NCBI GenBank assembly: GCA_041648175.1
Contig: JBAZPO010000014.1
Location: 1-64,000, forward strand
Direction: 5' to 3'
Length of the DNA: 64,000 nucleotides
Origin: Desulfobaccales bacterium
Lineage (GTDB): Bacteria > Desulfobacterota > Desulfobaccia > Desulfobaccales > 0-14-0-80-60-11
Position 1 is the first letter of the stretch, and each line of letters begins with the position of its first letter. The translations under genes and the position numbers were made by a program. The notes beneath the pieces are model-generated. The model saw only the letters and a program-made list of their open reading frames with translations. It was not told where the DNA came from and did no database searches. Below are positions 1 through 9,301 of this stretch, one piece after another.

Positions 1-324
1 ACATGATCCGGGTTGCAACCATGCCATAAAAGATGGCATTGTAGAATTGATTACCCCTTTGAATTAACGCCACTTTTTTTTGAAATACTTAAATATACTT
101 ATTGTCAGGAGAGGTTCTTGCAAAAAACCGTTTGGTCACTTATGAGATGCTTCGGTTGCTTCTTTCCCTCAGAATGACAGGCAGGGGATATTTGCAAGAG
201 GCTCTTTTGGCAATGAGATAGCTCTCTGACCCACCTGTTTTTCCACCTGCTTCAAATCTGGATTTTCCGGGATGAATGATTAATCTATCAAAAAATTCCT
301 GCTGCGGCAGAAAGGCGGTTTTCC
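1..324. other. Intergenic region with a partial MITE-like repeat
   Basis: No gene is visible in this 324-base stretch before the peroxiredoxin gene. Around 190-225 it carries the right-hand end of the repeat family found throughout the window (TTTGCAAGAGGCTC followed by TTTTGGCAATGAGATA). The left end is not recognisable. The sequence around 50-110 is AT-rich and could hold a promoter, but I see no convincing -35/-10 pair. An AAAGGCGG stretch 5' of the ATG at 325 is a plausible ribosome binding site. Confidence 0.5.
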
Positions 325-792
325 ATGGCGAGACTTAATCCGGGCGATGCGGCCCCAAGGTTCCAATTGCCCGACCAACATGACCAGACGGTCAGCCTGG
401 CGGATTTTCACGGCCGGAAGCTCCTGGTCTACTTTTACCCCAAGGCCGGCACTCCGGGGTGCACCCGGCAAGCGTGCAGTATCCGGGATGCCCGGGAGGC
501 ATTGGCCGGCCTGGGTCTGGCCGTGGTGGGCATCAGCCCCGATCAGCCGGCCAAACAGAAAAAGTTCGACGACAAGTACGGGCTGGCCTTTCCGCTCCTG
601 GCGGACCCGGACCATCGGGTGGCCGAGGCCTACGGCGTCTGGGGCGAAAAGACCATGTACGGCAAAAAATCTATGGGTATTATCCGCTCGTCGTTTTTGA
701 TCAACGCGGAAGGCAAGATTGTGCAGGCCTGGTACGGGGTTAAGCCGGAGGACACAGTTCCCAAGGCCCAAAAGGCCCTGGCGGGTAAGTGA
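325..792 (+). CDS. bcp: Thioredoxin-dependent peroxiredoxin, Bcp/PrxQ type
   Basis: A 155-residue protein of the AhpC/TSA-Bcp family, which reduces hydrogen peroxide and organic hydroperoxides with electrons from thioredoxin in the cytoplasm. The peroxidatic motif GTPGCTRQAC places Cys46 and a second Cys51, the spacing of E. coli Bcp (Cys45/Cys50), so it should be an atypical two-Cys enzyme. The GDAAPRFQLPDQ start, the FYPKAGTPGC active-site strand and the final KAQKALAG helix match the full family length. It stands alone on the plus strand and converges on the formate dehydrogenase operon, so it is probably monocistronic. It is a common oxidative-stress gene in anaerobes. Confidence 0.95.
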   Translation: MARLNPGDAAPRFQLPDQHDQTVSLADFHGRKLLVYFYPKAGTPGCTRQACSIRDAREALAGLGLAVVGISPDQPAKQKKFDDKYGLAFPLLADPDHRVAEAYGVWGEKTMYGKKSMGIIRSSFLINAEGKIVQAWYGVKPEDTVPKAQKALAGK

Positions 793-797
793 AAAAG

Positions 798-822
798 TGG
801 GGCGGGTTTTAAACCCGCCCCT
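798..822. terminator. GC-rich palindrome after bcp (dispersed repeat, possible terminator)
   Basis: Six bases after the bcp stop, GGGGCGGGTTT pairs with AAACCCGCCCC. The same palindrome occurs at 12944-12974 and, in part, at 61515-61534, so it is a dispersed repeat as well as a possible stem-loop terminator. It lacks a long T run. At 850-895 a G/C-rich copy of the CCCTCTCC...GGGAGAGGG module follows. Confidence 0.5.
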
Positions 823-939
823 TAAATCCCTTTCAAGGATGTCTGCTCCGCTTTCCCCCTCCCCTGGTGGGAGGGGGTTAGGGGGAGGGGGGAAGGTATT
901 GATAATCCTAAAGTAATTTTATCAACACGAGTGCCCCCC

Positions 940-2091
940 TCAATTCTTTACCGTTTCCCCCGAAAGCTCCGACGGGTACAAGGGTAGATACCGGGTGCCC
1001 AAATCGAAGATCAGAATACCCCCGGCGATCAAGGCCAGGGTGATGATGATTTCGATGAACGACGGGAAGTAGCTGAACTGGCGGTAACCGCCGTAGCTGG
1101 TGAGGCTGACGTTGAAGCGGTTCAAAACCACCCCGAACGCCGATAACCCCGCCGCCCAGTAGAGGCCCTTCACCGAGTTGCGCACCTCCTTAAACGTCAG
1201 CAGAAGACCCGGCAGGGCCACGGTCCCGAACAACTCCAGGTAAAAGAAGAAGTGGGGTGTATCGAAGGCCCAGACCGTGGCCCCCCGGGCATAGAGGTCC
1301 GTGACCTTCATAGCGAAATAGACCAGAAGAGCGATCCCCAGCCCCTTGCTGAAGTCCGACAGCAACTTGATCTCAGATTTGCGCTTATAGGCCCAAGAAC
1401 TGATGAGGCTCTCCAAAGTCACTACGCTCATCCCGCCGATCACCGCGCTGCAGAAAAACAGCGGCCCTATGGCCCGGCTGGCCCAGAGATCGGACATCTT
1501 TTCCGGCATCAACAGGTACAAGGCTCCCAGGGACGATTGGTGCAGGGTGGAAAGCATCACCCCGGCCACCACAAAGACCAGGTAAATATTCCGTAAAAAA
1601 TTCACCCACTCAAACTTCTCCCAGCGCTCCAGGGCCATGATCAGGATGTCGATGCCCAGGACCGTGGTATAAAGCATGACGCACCAGGACACCTCGAAGA
1701 GCACCGAATGTGGATTCCACATCACCATGGGGTGCCAGATACGCCAGGGCTGCCCCAGGTCGAAAAACAGCCCCACGACAAACATCAGGTAGCCGAGGAA
1801 GGCCGAGAGCTTGGCGGGCCGGAGTAGCGGTTCGAATTTTTTCAGGTTAAAGATATAGATGGCTGCGGCCATAGTGAAGCCGCCCCCGGCCAGGGCCACC
1901 CCGGCCAGGATGTCAAAGCTGATCCACAGCCCCCACGGGTAGGCGTCGTTTAAGTTGGTAGTAGCGCCCAACCCAAAAAAGAGCCGGATCAAGGCCGAAA
2001 TGAGGCCCAGCACCAAGATCACATAAAGGATGGCGCGTCCAGGGGTCAACTTACCCTCGCCCGGATACCATTTTTCCACCTTATCGGCCAT
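940..2091 (-). CDS. NrfD/PsrC-family membrane subunit of formate dehydrogenase
   Basis: A 383-residue polytopic membrane protein with about nine or ten hydrophobic segments, beginning with a short charged N-terminus and a first helix near residues 20-38. The sequence resembles NrfD/PsrC/HybB-type quinone-interacting subunits, which pass electrons between a periplasmic iron-sulfur partner and the quinone pool and bind no haem. It is the last gene of the operon, three bases after the iron-sulfur subunit, with TAAGGAGGAG ahead of its ATG. Here it takes the place of the cytochrome b556 subunit (FdnI) of E. coli formate dehydrogenase-N. This type of replacement is known in sulfate reducers and other anaerobes. 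The direction of electron flow is not visible. Confidence 0.88.
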   Translation of the reverse strand: MADKVEKWYPGEGKLTPGRAILYVILVLGLISALIRLFFGLGATTNLNDAYPWGLWISFDILAGVALAGGGFTMAAAIYIFNLKKFEPLLRPAKLSAFLGYLMFVVGLFFDLGQPWRIWHPMVMWNPHSVLFEVSWCVMLYTTVLGIDILIMALERWEKFEWVNFLRNIYLVFVVAGVMLSTLHQSSLGALYLLMPEKMSDLWASRAIGPLFFCSAVIGGMSVVTLESLISSWAYKRKSEIKLLSDFSKGLGIALLVYFAMKVTDLYARGATVWAFDTPHFFFYLELFGTVALPGLLLTFKEVRNSVKGLYWAAGLSAFGVVLNRFNVSLTSYGGYRQFSYFPSFIEIIITLALIAGGILIFDLGTRYLPLYPSELSGETVKN

Positions 2092-2094
2092 GGC

Positions 2095-2907
2095 TCACTC
2101 CTCCTTACCTTCCCGGGACTGCTGTTCCTGGACTTCGGCCCGGCGCTTGTTGATGTAATGCAGACCCACGGCCAGGCCCCCTACTCCCAGGGCCACAAAG
2201 GGCACCTTGGACATCCATTCCCGGCCGTGGACGCCGTAAGGCTGCTCCCCCAGGTCGGTGCGGAAGCCCCGGTGGTTGAGACCCAATTGCTCGAAAGACA
2301 CCGCGGTCAGATAGAGCTTGGCAGTCCCACCCGCGACCTTCTCGCCGTAAACCTCGGGGTAATACTTGCCGGGATGAGCGCCGATGCGACGGTGGGCTTC
2401 TTTCAGAAGCTCTTTCCGCTCCCCAAAGAGCAGGGTCTCGGTCGGGCAGACGGTGGCGCAGGACGGGTTCAGGCCGATCTCAATGCGGTCGGCGCAGAAG
2501 TCGCATTTCCTAATCAGGGGCACCGCCGAACTCCATTGGAATTTGGGAATCTGGAACGGACAGGCCATCATGCAGTAGCGGCAACCGATGCAGCGTCCGT
2601 CATCATAGACCACCGGCCCGCTGGCAAGTTTTTCCAGGGCCGCCACCGGGCAGGCCGTCACGCAGGCCGGATCATTGCAATGCATGCAGCGCCGGGAGAT
2701 GAAGTGCCAACTCAACTGCCCGTCAGGTTTCTCAATCTCTCGAAAAATAATCCGGGTATAGTTGTTGCTGTCCAGGTATCTGGGATTGCTCCAGGTCTCG
2801 CTGAACTCCGTGCGTTCGCCCGGCAGGTCGTGCCAGCTCTTGCAGGCCACCTGACAGGCCCGGCAACCGATACAGCGAGTCGTATCGATCAACATGGCTT
2901 TACTCAT
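2095..2907 (-). CDS. fdhB: Formate dehydrogenase iron-sulfur (beta) subunit
   Basis: A 270-residue ferredoxin-like subunit that carries electrons from the catalytic subunit to the membrane subunit. Sixteen cysteines fall in four cluster motifs: C12-C15-C18-C22, C74-C77-C82-C86, C106-C109-C112-C116 and C135-C138-C150-C154, enough for four [4Fe-4S] clusters as in FdnH. A single hydrophobic segment at about residues 235-250 followed by KRR suggests a C-terminal membrane anchor. The gene starts 21 bases after the catalytic gene and ends three bases before the NrfD-like gene, so all three are one operon. Confidence 0.93.
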   Translation of the reverse strand: MSKAMLIDTTRCIGCRACQVACKSWHDLPGERTEFSETWSNPRYLDSNNYTRIIFREIEKPDGQLSWHFISRRCMHCNDPACVTACPVAALEKLASGPVVYDDGRCIGCRYCMMACPFQIPKFQWSSAVPLIRKCDFCADRIEIGLNPSCATVCPTETLLFGERKELLKEAHRRIGAHPGKYYPEVYGEKVAGGTAKLYLTAVSFEQLGLNHRGFRTDLGEQPYGVHGREWMSKVPFVALGVGGLAVGLHYINKRRAEVQEQQSREGKEE

Positions 2908-2928
2908 GGCTGTCTCCCTTGCGGCCTA

Positions 2929-5900
2929 TCAGACCTTTTGCACGTCCACCAGGAACACCTTGTACTCCGGGATCATGGTGTTGGCGTCCCCCACCATGGG
3001 GGCCAGTTGGTTGGCGGCGTAATTGTCCTGGGAATTGGGGCCACCGGTAGTCAAGCCGGCAAATCCAAAGTGCCAGGGCAACGCCACCATCTCTACGGTG
3101 TTCGAAAAACCCGCCTTGCCACAGCAAAAGGGCGCGACCCGGTTGGTGACATTGGCCCGGGCCTTCACTTCCCCCCGAACGCTTTTCACCTTGACCCAGT
3201 CCCCAGCTTTGATACCCCGGGCCTTGGCCAGCGACGGGCTCATCTCCACGAACATCTCGGGCATCATCTCCGCCTGCCAGGTGAGGTTCCGGGTCATGAC
3301 CCCGGACTGCCAGTGCTCCGTCACCCGGAAGGTGGTGGCAATGACGGGATATTTGGGGTCGCAGAGCTGGGCTACCTTATCCATCTCCGATTTCCACACC
3401 TTCATCACCGGGTTGGATTGCTGCGGCGACATGACATTCACATACGGGCACTCCAGCGCCTCGTAGTGCTCCGGAAAAGGCCCTTCCTTGCAAACACCGC
3501 CGGGGACAAACAGCCGGCTCTTGCCTTCCGGCAGCATGATGAAGGGGACCTTGGCCGACACGTCCGGCGGGATATGCTCTTTAGTCTGAGCGTTGATCCA
3601 GCCGAAATCCGGGATGTCCAGATTCTTCCAGGTCTTAGCCGCCGGGTCCCAATGGAACATGGCTTTCTTGGGGCTCCAGGGCACTCCCTGGGGATCCAAA
3701 GAACAGCGATTGTAGATGATCCGGCGATTCACCGGCCAGGCCCAGGCCCAGGTAGGATAGAGCATCAGGCCGCTGGGGTCTTTCTTGTCCCGGCGGGCCA
3801 TGAGGTTGTTCTTCTTGTCCGGCCCCGGATAGGACCCGGAGTAGATCCAACAACCACACGCAGTGGAGCCGTCGTCTTTCAGGGCCAGGAAATTGACTAC
3901 CTGTTTTTTGTCCGCCACGGTGGAGCCGTTGATCTCCTTGGCCACCAGGTGCACGTCCGGGTCATCCCCGTAGTTCCAGTTAAGGTTGACGATGGGGTCG
4001 GGGAAAACCGCTTTGGGATCGTCTTTATAGAGTTTTTTAAGCTCCAGGGCCAGGCGGTTGGCATACCACAGGTCACTATGGGCGTCTCCATGGGGCTTCA
4101 CCGCCTGGTAGCGCCACTGCAGCCAGCGCCCGCTGTTAGAGGCGCTTCCTTCCTTCTCCAGGGCATCCGCCGCAGGGAAGAGAAAGACCTCGGTCTTGAT
4201 GTCCTGGGTCTTGGCCCCGGGGCGCTTCCAGAACACGGAGGTATCCGTCTCAAAGAGGTCAAACGCCGCCATCCACTCAAGCTTCCCCAGGGCGTCGTAG
4301 GCCTGGGTCAGGTTGGGGGAACTCACCGCCGGGTTCATGCCCCACACCAACATGCCCTTGATACCGCCTTGCCCCATGGATTCAAACAGGGGAATCCAGG
4401 AATATCCGGAACCCTGATAACCCTTGCCGATCTTGGGGAGATAATCATAGGCAAACTGGTTTTGAGGAGTGGCCGCGTCCCCCCAGAAGGCCTTGAGCAG
4501 GCTCACAAAGAACTTGGGCTTATTGATCCAAAAGCTAGCCTTGGGAGTTTCTTTGTCCAGGTAGTCCTTCAGGGTCGGGTGCGCGGCCTCATTGGGAATG
4601 GCCATGTACCCCGGGACGATATTGAACAATAACGCCATGTCCGTGGAGCCTTGGACGTTATTTTCACCCCGCAGGGCGTTGATGCCGCCCCCGGGCATGC
4701 CCATGTTCCCCAGGAGTTGTTGCACGATGGTATAACTGCGGATAATCTGCACCCCGGTGGAGTGCTGGGTGCCGCCCATGGCATAAAGCAGCGAGGCGGA
4801 CTTGCCCGGGGCGCCCGTGGCGCTGTACACCGCCGCCATCTCCAGGAACTGCTTTTTCGGCACTCCCGTAACCGCTTCCACCATCTCCGGGGTATAGCGG
4901 CTATAGAAGGTCTTCATAAGCTGGAAGACGCACTGGGGGTTGACCAGGGTGGGATCGGTGACCGGTTTCTTCTCTGCGTCCAGTTCATAGCTCCAACTGG
5001 CCGGATTATATACGTGCTTCTCTTTGTCAAAACCGGAAAAGAGGCCGTCTTGGAAACCAAAGTCTTTATTTACCAGAAAGGCGGCGTTGGTATAGTTCAC
5101 CACATAGTCTTTATGATAAAGGTCGTTTTGGAGAATATAATTAATGAGGCCGCCCATCAAGGCGATATCGGTGCCGGGCCGCAAACGCACAAAGAGATCG
5201 GCTTTGGCCGCCGAGCGGGTGAAGCGGGGGTCCACGACGATGAGTTTGGCCCCCTGGTCCATGGCCTTGGTAATCCATTTGAAACTGACGGGATGGTTTT
5301 CGGCCGGGTTACAGCCGATGATCATGACGCAATCGGCATTGGCAATATCGTTCCAGTGATTGGTCATAGCGCCTCTGCCAAAGGTGGGCCCCAACGAGGC
5401 CACTGTGGAGGAGTGTCAGAGGCGGGCTTGATGTTCTAAATAGACGATGCCCAGGGACCGGGAGAGCTTACTGAGGAGATAACATTCCTCATTGTTTAAA
5501 GCGGCCCCGCCGATGGAGGCCAAAGTTTCCGTGCGGTTCACCGGTACGCCGCTTTCGGACTTGGTGATGAAATTCGCATCCCGGGTGGCCTTGATGCGCT
5601 GGGCCAGGGTGGTGATGGCCCAATCCAGGGGCTTTTCTTCCCAATGGTCGCTGCCCGGGGCGCGGTATTTTACTTTGTTGAGGCGCCGGGGACTGGTGAC
5701 CACCTCGAAGACCGCCTGGCCTTTGCTGCACAAGGTCCCTTCGTTGATGGGATGGTCGGGGTCGCCTTCGACGTTAACGAGTTTGCCCCCCTTGGTGTTG
5801 GCTACGAGACCGCAGCCCACCCCGCAAAAGGGGCAGATTGATGTAGTGACTTGGGTGTCCTTGGTCTTGGCGGGAGCGACGAAACCGGCCCATCCGGAGC

Positions 5901-5982
5901 GCGTGAAGATGACGTCCGAGAGCCCCAACGCGGTGATCCCGCTTCCCAAACCCTTAATAAAGGTCCTGCGGGTGATGCCCAT
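2929..5982 (-). CDS. fdnG: Selenocysteine formate dehydrogenase, catalytic (alpha) subunit
   Basis: One gene of 1017 residues, read through an in-frame TGA at 5418-5416 as selenocysteine 189. The context ARL-U-HSSTVASLG, followed by TFGRGAMTNHW, is the signature of Sec-containing FdnG-type enzymes (E. coli FdnG uses Sec196). The N-terminus has a twin-arginine signal (RRTFIK, residues 5-10) and a hydrophobic stretch, so the folded enzyme is exported to the periplasm. Cys50, Cys53, Cys57 and Cys85 bind a [4Fe-4S] cluster. The remainder is the molybdenum or tungsten bis-MGD domain ending in a molybdopterin dinucleotide-binding region. It oxidises formate to CO2, or could run in reverse, and passes electrons to the next two gene products. 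An SD-like GAGGTGG precedes the ATG. Read without recoding, it would wrongly appear as two ORFs of 188 and 824 residues. Confidence 0.96.
5384..5415 (-). promoter_or_regulatory. Candidate bacterial SECIS element
   Basis: Immediately 3' of the UGA, after a 12-base spacer, the transcript can fold GTGGCC / GGGCCCAC around a U/G-containing loop (TCGTTG), with one bulged base. Bacterial SECIS hairpins lie within about 40 bases after the UGA and are read by SelB. Position and loop agree with that. The pairing was found by eye and no folding was computed. Confidence 0.5.
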
Positions 5983-6283
5983 TTTCCACCTCGGCTTGGG
6001 TGTGGAGTTCAGGAATAAAGAGGAATATAGTGGCGAATTTAAACTTATCTGTAACCTTTACCTGAACCGCTATCACCTCCTTCAGATTTTGTGACTATGT
6101 ATTCGCACTGTTGCACAACTGTTGCATATTTGTCAACTATGATTTCCTGGCATATTTTAGGAAGCGCCGGGCAGAATTATACCGGGGCAGGGTCTGGGCC
6201 TGATGGCGGAGGAGATTATTGTGCAGGAGTTTGAGGTTTCTCGAAGAGACTAACCTACTTCAAACCGTGGGAAATTCTCATGC
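5983..6283 (-). promoter_or_regulatory. Formate dehydrogenase leader with direct repeats and an orphan Shine-Dalgarno
   Basis: This 301-base leader has no gene. On the minus strand it has TTGACA at 6136-6131. Two copies of TGCAACAGT (6126-6118 and 6115-6107) follow at an 11-base period, about one helical turn, as expected of an operator. No good -10 lies 17 bases from the TTGACA. At about 6084-6070 there is a perfect AAGGAGGTGAT anti-16S sequence with no start codon at working distance. The first real gene starts at 5982. Confidence 0.35.
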
Positions 6284-7537
6284 TTAAAATTTTTTTATTA
6301 CCACAATTGATGGCTCCTTGACATTAATTTGACTACGGCGCCCTTTAAAAGCTGGGTGTCTGCTAACCTGTATCTTGTTGATTTGTATCTCCGGATTCTC
6401 ATATATTCGGGCAACCTTATGGTGGTATAAGTCGGTGACCCCAAGGCCATGGCACAACTGGACCAGGAAACTATAAGGATTTAAGAGCTCATCTCTACAC
6501 ATACGATGATCAGCATAAACCTGGAGGTGAAGATGCGCCTCAGACTGCTGAAGCCCCGTGCGGCCTACATAACCGATGAGTTCCCCCGATCTTACCTGCT
6601 TACCCTCGACGATCCCTTCAGCGTATCCTTGCAAATGCATATACCCATAACCTTTGCGGTCTTGACCACTTAAGATCAGGGTTATGCCACCTTCCTGAGA
6701 AGTTGAGAGGGTATTGACGACCCCAGAGGTTATGGCATAAACCCTGGTCCCCTCCCTGGCAAAAATATCCACGGCGCGATGATGCCTCCCCCCGCTGCGC
6801 CATTCGCCCCAACTGTCCCGGAAGGAAAAGGGATAAGCTACCGGGAAACAGTAGCCGGGGTGGTTTGGTGTAGGCAAGCGCATTAAGCCTCGCTGCATTT
6901 GGTCCACTCCGGGAAGCTGTTTCTGGGCATATTGGAGGAAATCATTGTACGCTTGCCGGACCAAGGCCTGAGCCTCATGGCTGGGAGAGAGAGCTGGCTG
7001 GTGGTCTTCTCGCCGCAAACCAGAGTTAGACATGTTTGACATAAGACGCGCAAGAAAACCGATTCTTGCCCACAATCTGCCCAGGTAGCGTGGGGCCAGC
7101 CACATATTTTCACAGAAATCAGCGTCCTGTAGATCATTTGCCTTTCCCGGCTTTATTTGCGTCGATTCCGGGATGCCTTTGGAAGGGCAGGCCTTAGGAT
7201 GCTGACTGGATTCCATCTGGCTCACTGCTTTGATTAGCGAGGGCCACAAGTTATGGGATTGGCCGGTCTCCTGGATGATGGCGCTGGTCCGGGTGTTTGG
7301 AGGAGCCCACTGACGTGGGGGAGGGTTCGTAGCAGTCTGTTTAGGCGGGGAGTGTTCCCGGTCAGAGAAGTTATAGTAGACCACCCCTTTTTCCAAAACC
7401 CTGACATATGATTCAGCGAGCCCCGGTGAATGACCTAAGAGCAGCACCCCGGCGATTATGAGCCATACTCCGCTGAACAACTTCGATATCCTCCTGTGGT
7501 GAGAATTATCCAAAAGAGTACCTCGAAATTTATGCAA
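6284..7537 (-). CDS. Secreted cell-wall hydrolase: transglycosylase-like region plus M23 endopeptidase
   Basis: A 417-residue exported protein. Residues about 18-41 form a signal peptide after a basic start. Residues 45-60 (VLEKGVVYYNFSD) resemble the DUF4124-type strand found in many envelope proteins. Residues 96-160 look like a lytic transglycosylase: LIKAVSQMESSQHPKACPSKG keeps the Glu (E109) of the ESxF motif, but the usual GLMQ segment is replaced (IPESTQIKPGKA). Residues 230-345 are a LytM/M23 metalloprotease with zinc ligands H253xxxD257 and H335xH337 intact. The M23 part should cut peptide cross-links in peptidoglycan. Whether the first domain is still active is unclear. The start is uncertain because of the long basic N-terminus. 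A single gene, it is followed upstream by a repeat region. Confidence 0.8.
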   Translation of the reverse strand: MHKFRGTLLDNSHHRRISKLFSGVWLIIAGVLLLGHSPGLAESYVRVLEKGVVYYNFSDREHSPPKQTATNPPPRQWAPPNTRTSAIIQETGQSHNLWPSLIKAVSQMESSQHPKACPSKGIPESTQIKPGKANDLQDADFCENMWLAPRYLGRLWARIGFLARLMSNMSNSGLRREDHQPALSPSHEAQALVRQAYNDFLQYAQKQLPGVDQMQRGLMRLPTPNHPGYCFPVAYPFSFRDSWGEWRSGGRHHRAVDIFAREGTRVYAITSGVVNTLSTSQEGGITLILSGQDRKGYGYMHLQGYAEGIVEGKQVRSGELIGYVGRTGLQQSEAHLHLQVYADHRMCRDELLNPYSFLVQLCHGLGVTDLYHHKVARIYENPEIQINKIQVSRHPAFKGRRSQINVKEPSIVVIKKF

Positions 7538-7611
7538 TAATTATGCCGATATCATCCAACTGAGCGCGTACCGGATATGGGGCTCATGGTCAAGTTGGGT
7601 GGGCTGGGCCT

Positions 7612-7974
7612 TATAGCATTTGCCAAAAGTTTTTTCCTCTAATTCTCCTCTCCCCTTGTGGGAGAGGGTAGGGTGAGGGGTTAATAAGAAAAAACTTTTG
7701 AGCCTCTTGCAAAAGTCTCTTTGCGGTCGAAACCTTATACGGGTATTGATAAGTTCGCCGGTAGCACAGGCCTTCCAGCCTGTGCTACCGCAGGTTAAAC
7801 CTACATGGCAGAAGCTGCCACCCCTGAGGGATAAAATCCTCCTACCCACTGAAGGGGCTTTAAAAGTCCCCCTTTGAAAAAGGGGGATTTAGGGGGATTT
7901 GGATTTTCACGCTAAAGCCTGCGACTCCATAATGTCCGGCAATTTTGCAAGAGGCTCTTTTGGCAATGAGTATA
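7612..7974. mobile_element. MITE-like nested repeat element, 363 bp copy
   Basis: The left end TATAGCATTTGCCAAAAG and the right end CTTTTGGCAATGAGTATA form an imperfect 18-base inverted repeat (14 of 18 match). Inside, from left to right, are: a CCTCTCCCC...GGGAGAGGG module (7645-7680), an inner inverted repeat GAGCCTCTTGCAAAA / TTTTGCAAGAGGCTC (about 7700 and 7943-7957), a palindrome GTAGCACAGGC...GCCTGTGCTAC (7761-7788), and the CCCCCTTTGAAAAAGGGGG module (7866-7900). There is no coding sequence. This is the most complete copy in the window. The rest of the gap from 7975 to 8185 holds nothing recognisable apart from an AT-rich stretch. Confidence 0.75.
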
Positions 7975-8185
7975 GATGTCGGATTAGTATCTCTTATTTC
8001 GGACGCGCTGGCAAGGTTTACAGCACACGAGAGAGGAGACCGGGCCTTGGAACCTGAGACATAGAGAACGTATGTGTGACAGATGATGTTGGCGAATATC
8101 AATCAGGGTAAGGCGAAACTATTATTTATATTCCTAATTATTACATTTATAAAATATAGAAATATAAAAAGAACTTAGGAGCGGC

Positions 8186-9124
8186 TTACCCGAAAAACTC
8201 CGCCAACGCCGCGGCCATCTCCTTTACCTGGTCGGGGGCAAACCACTTGATCTCCTTATCCGAGCCGAACCAGGTGTGCTGCCGCTTGGCGTAGCGGCGA
8301 GTGTCCCGGGCGAGAAGCGTCAGGGCCTCCTCCCAGCTCCAACGCCCGGTGAGGTAGTTGATGAGATGGCGGTAGCCTAAAGCCTGGAGGGGTTTTAAAT
8401 CCGGCGGGTAGCGGGTGAGCAGCTCTTTGACTTCTTCCAGCCACCCTCGCGCCAGCATGAGCTCCACCCGGGTCTCGATGCGCTGATAGAGCTCCTCCCG
8501 GGGCAGAGCCAACCCCAGCTTCAGCACCTTGTAGGGCGCGTCCTGAAAGCGGTGGGCGTTGATAAACTCGGACAGCGGCGTGCCCGTGGCCTCCATGACT
8601 TCCAGGGCCCGGATAATCCGGTAGGTGTCGTGGGGATGGAGCCGGTCGGCCGTGGCCGGGTCCAGGTAAAGGAGGCGCTGGTAGAGCACGGGCAGCCCCA
8701 GATCCTTAAGCTCCCCCTTGAGCCGCGCCCTGACTCCCGCCGCAGGCTCGCCTTCTGTGAACAGGCCGGAAAGCAAGGCCCTGAGATACAGCCCGGTGCC
8801 GCCCACCACCAACGGCGGCGCCTGGCGCTTTTGCAAATCCGCCAGGACCTCCCGCCCCTCACGGCAGTAGCGGGCCGCGTCATAGGGCTCCGGCGGGTCC
8901 GCCACGTCGATGAGATGGTGGGGCACCTGGACCCGTTCTTCTTGGGTGGGCTTGGCGGTGCCGATGTCCATTTCCCGGTAAACCTGGAGGGAGTCGGCAT
9001 TGACGATCTCGGCCCCGATTTTTTGCGCCAGGGCAATCGCCACCGCGGTCTTACCCACCGCGGTCGCGCCTACCAGGACCGCCACCCGGGGTTTTTCTAT
9101 GTCACTGGACCTGATAATTTTCAT
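8186..9124 (-). CDS. miaA: tRNA dimethylallyltransferase
   Basis: A 312-residue protein that transfers a dimethylallyl group from DMAPP to N6 of A37 in tRNAs reading codons that start with U. The P-loop-like GATAVGKT motif lies near residues 19-26. DSLQVYREMDIGTAKP, the HHLIDV segment and the GGTGLYLRAL motif are the family signatures, and the C-terminal region has the RYAKRQHTWF helix. Full family length. On the same strand as mutL upstream, a common miaA/mutL pairing, with a repeat-rich 180-base gap between them. Confidence 0.97.
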   Translation of the reverse strand: MKIIRSSDIEKPRVAVLVGATAVGKTAVAIALAQKIGAEIVNADSLQVYREMDIGTAKPTQEERVQVPHHLIDVADPPEPYDAARYCREGREVLADLQKRQAPPLVVGGTGLYLRALLSGLFTEGEPAAGVRARLKGELKDLGLPVLYQRLLYLDPATADRLHPHDTYRIIRALEVMEATGTPLSEFINAHRFQDAPYKVLKLGLALPREELYQRIETRVELMLARGWLEEVKELLTRYPPDLKPLQALGYRHLINYLTGRWSWEEALTLLARDTRRYAKRQHTWFGSDKEIKWFAPDQVKEMAAALAEFFG

Positions 9125-9164
9125 TCGACCATAAAAGTGAATCGGGTTTTACCCTGGCAATAAA

Positions 9165-9301
9165 CCTCGGGGAAAAAGGGGAAAAGGAAAGGAATGACGA
9201 TTAATTTTTTGGACATGCCTCAGGCTAACGTGTTCAATCGTTGTTCTTTTTTTGTTCTTTCCCTTTTCGCCCTTTCCCCTTTTCCCCTTTTCGCCCCTCT
9301 T
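9165..9301. repeat. Purine/pyrimidine-rich inverted repeat between mutL and miaA
   Basis: GGGGAAAAAGGGGAAAAGG near 9171 faces CCTTTTCGCCCTTTCCCC-type runs at 9255-9298. The same kind of sequence recurs at 11485-11575. It could fold as a long imperfect hairpin in the mutL-miaA transcript. Nothing in it is coding. Confidence 0.5.

Noticed and set aside
2158..4632. 824-codon plus-strand open frame antisense to formate dehydrogenase
   Set aside because: It mirrors the coding frame of a gene with clear motifs in a GC-rich genome, has no ribosome binding site and no recognisable domain.
5416..5418. TGA in the formate dehydrogenase gene taken as a nonsense mutation
   Set aside because: The context ARL-U-HSST with intact motifs on both sides is the known selenocysteine signature, not a broken gene.
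4651..5439. 262-codon plus-strand open frame over formate dehydrogenase
   Set aside because: Shadow of the Sec-containing gene, same reasons.
7541..7849. 102-codon minus-strand ORF across the nested repeat at 7.6 kb
   Set aside because: Almost entirely repeat sequence.
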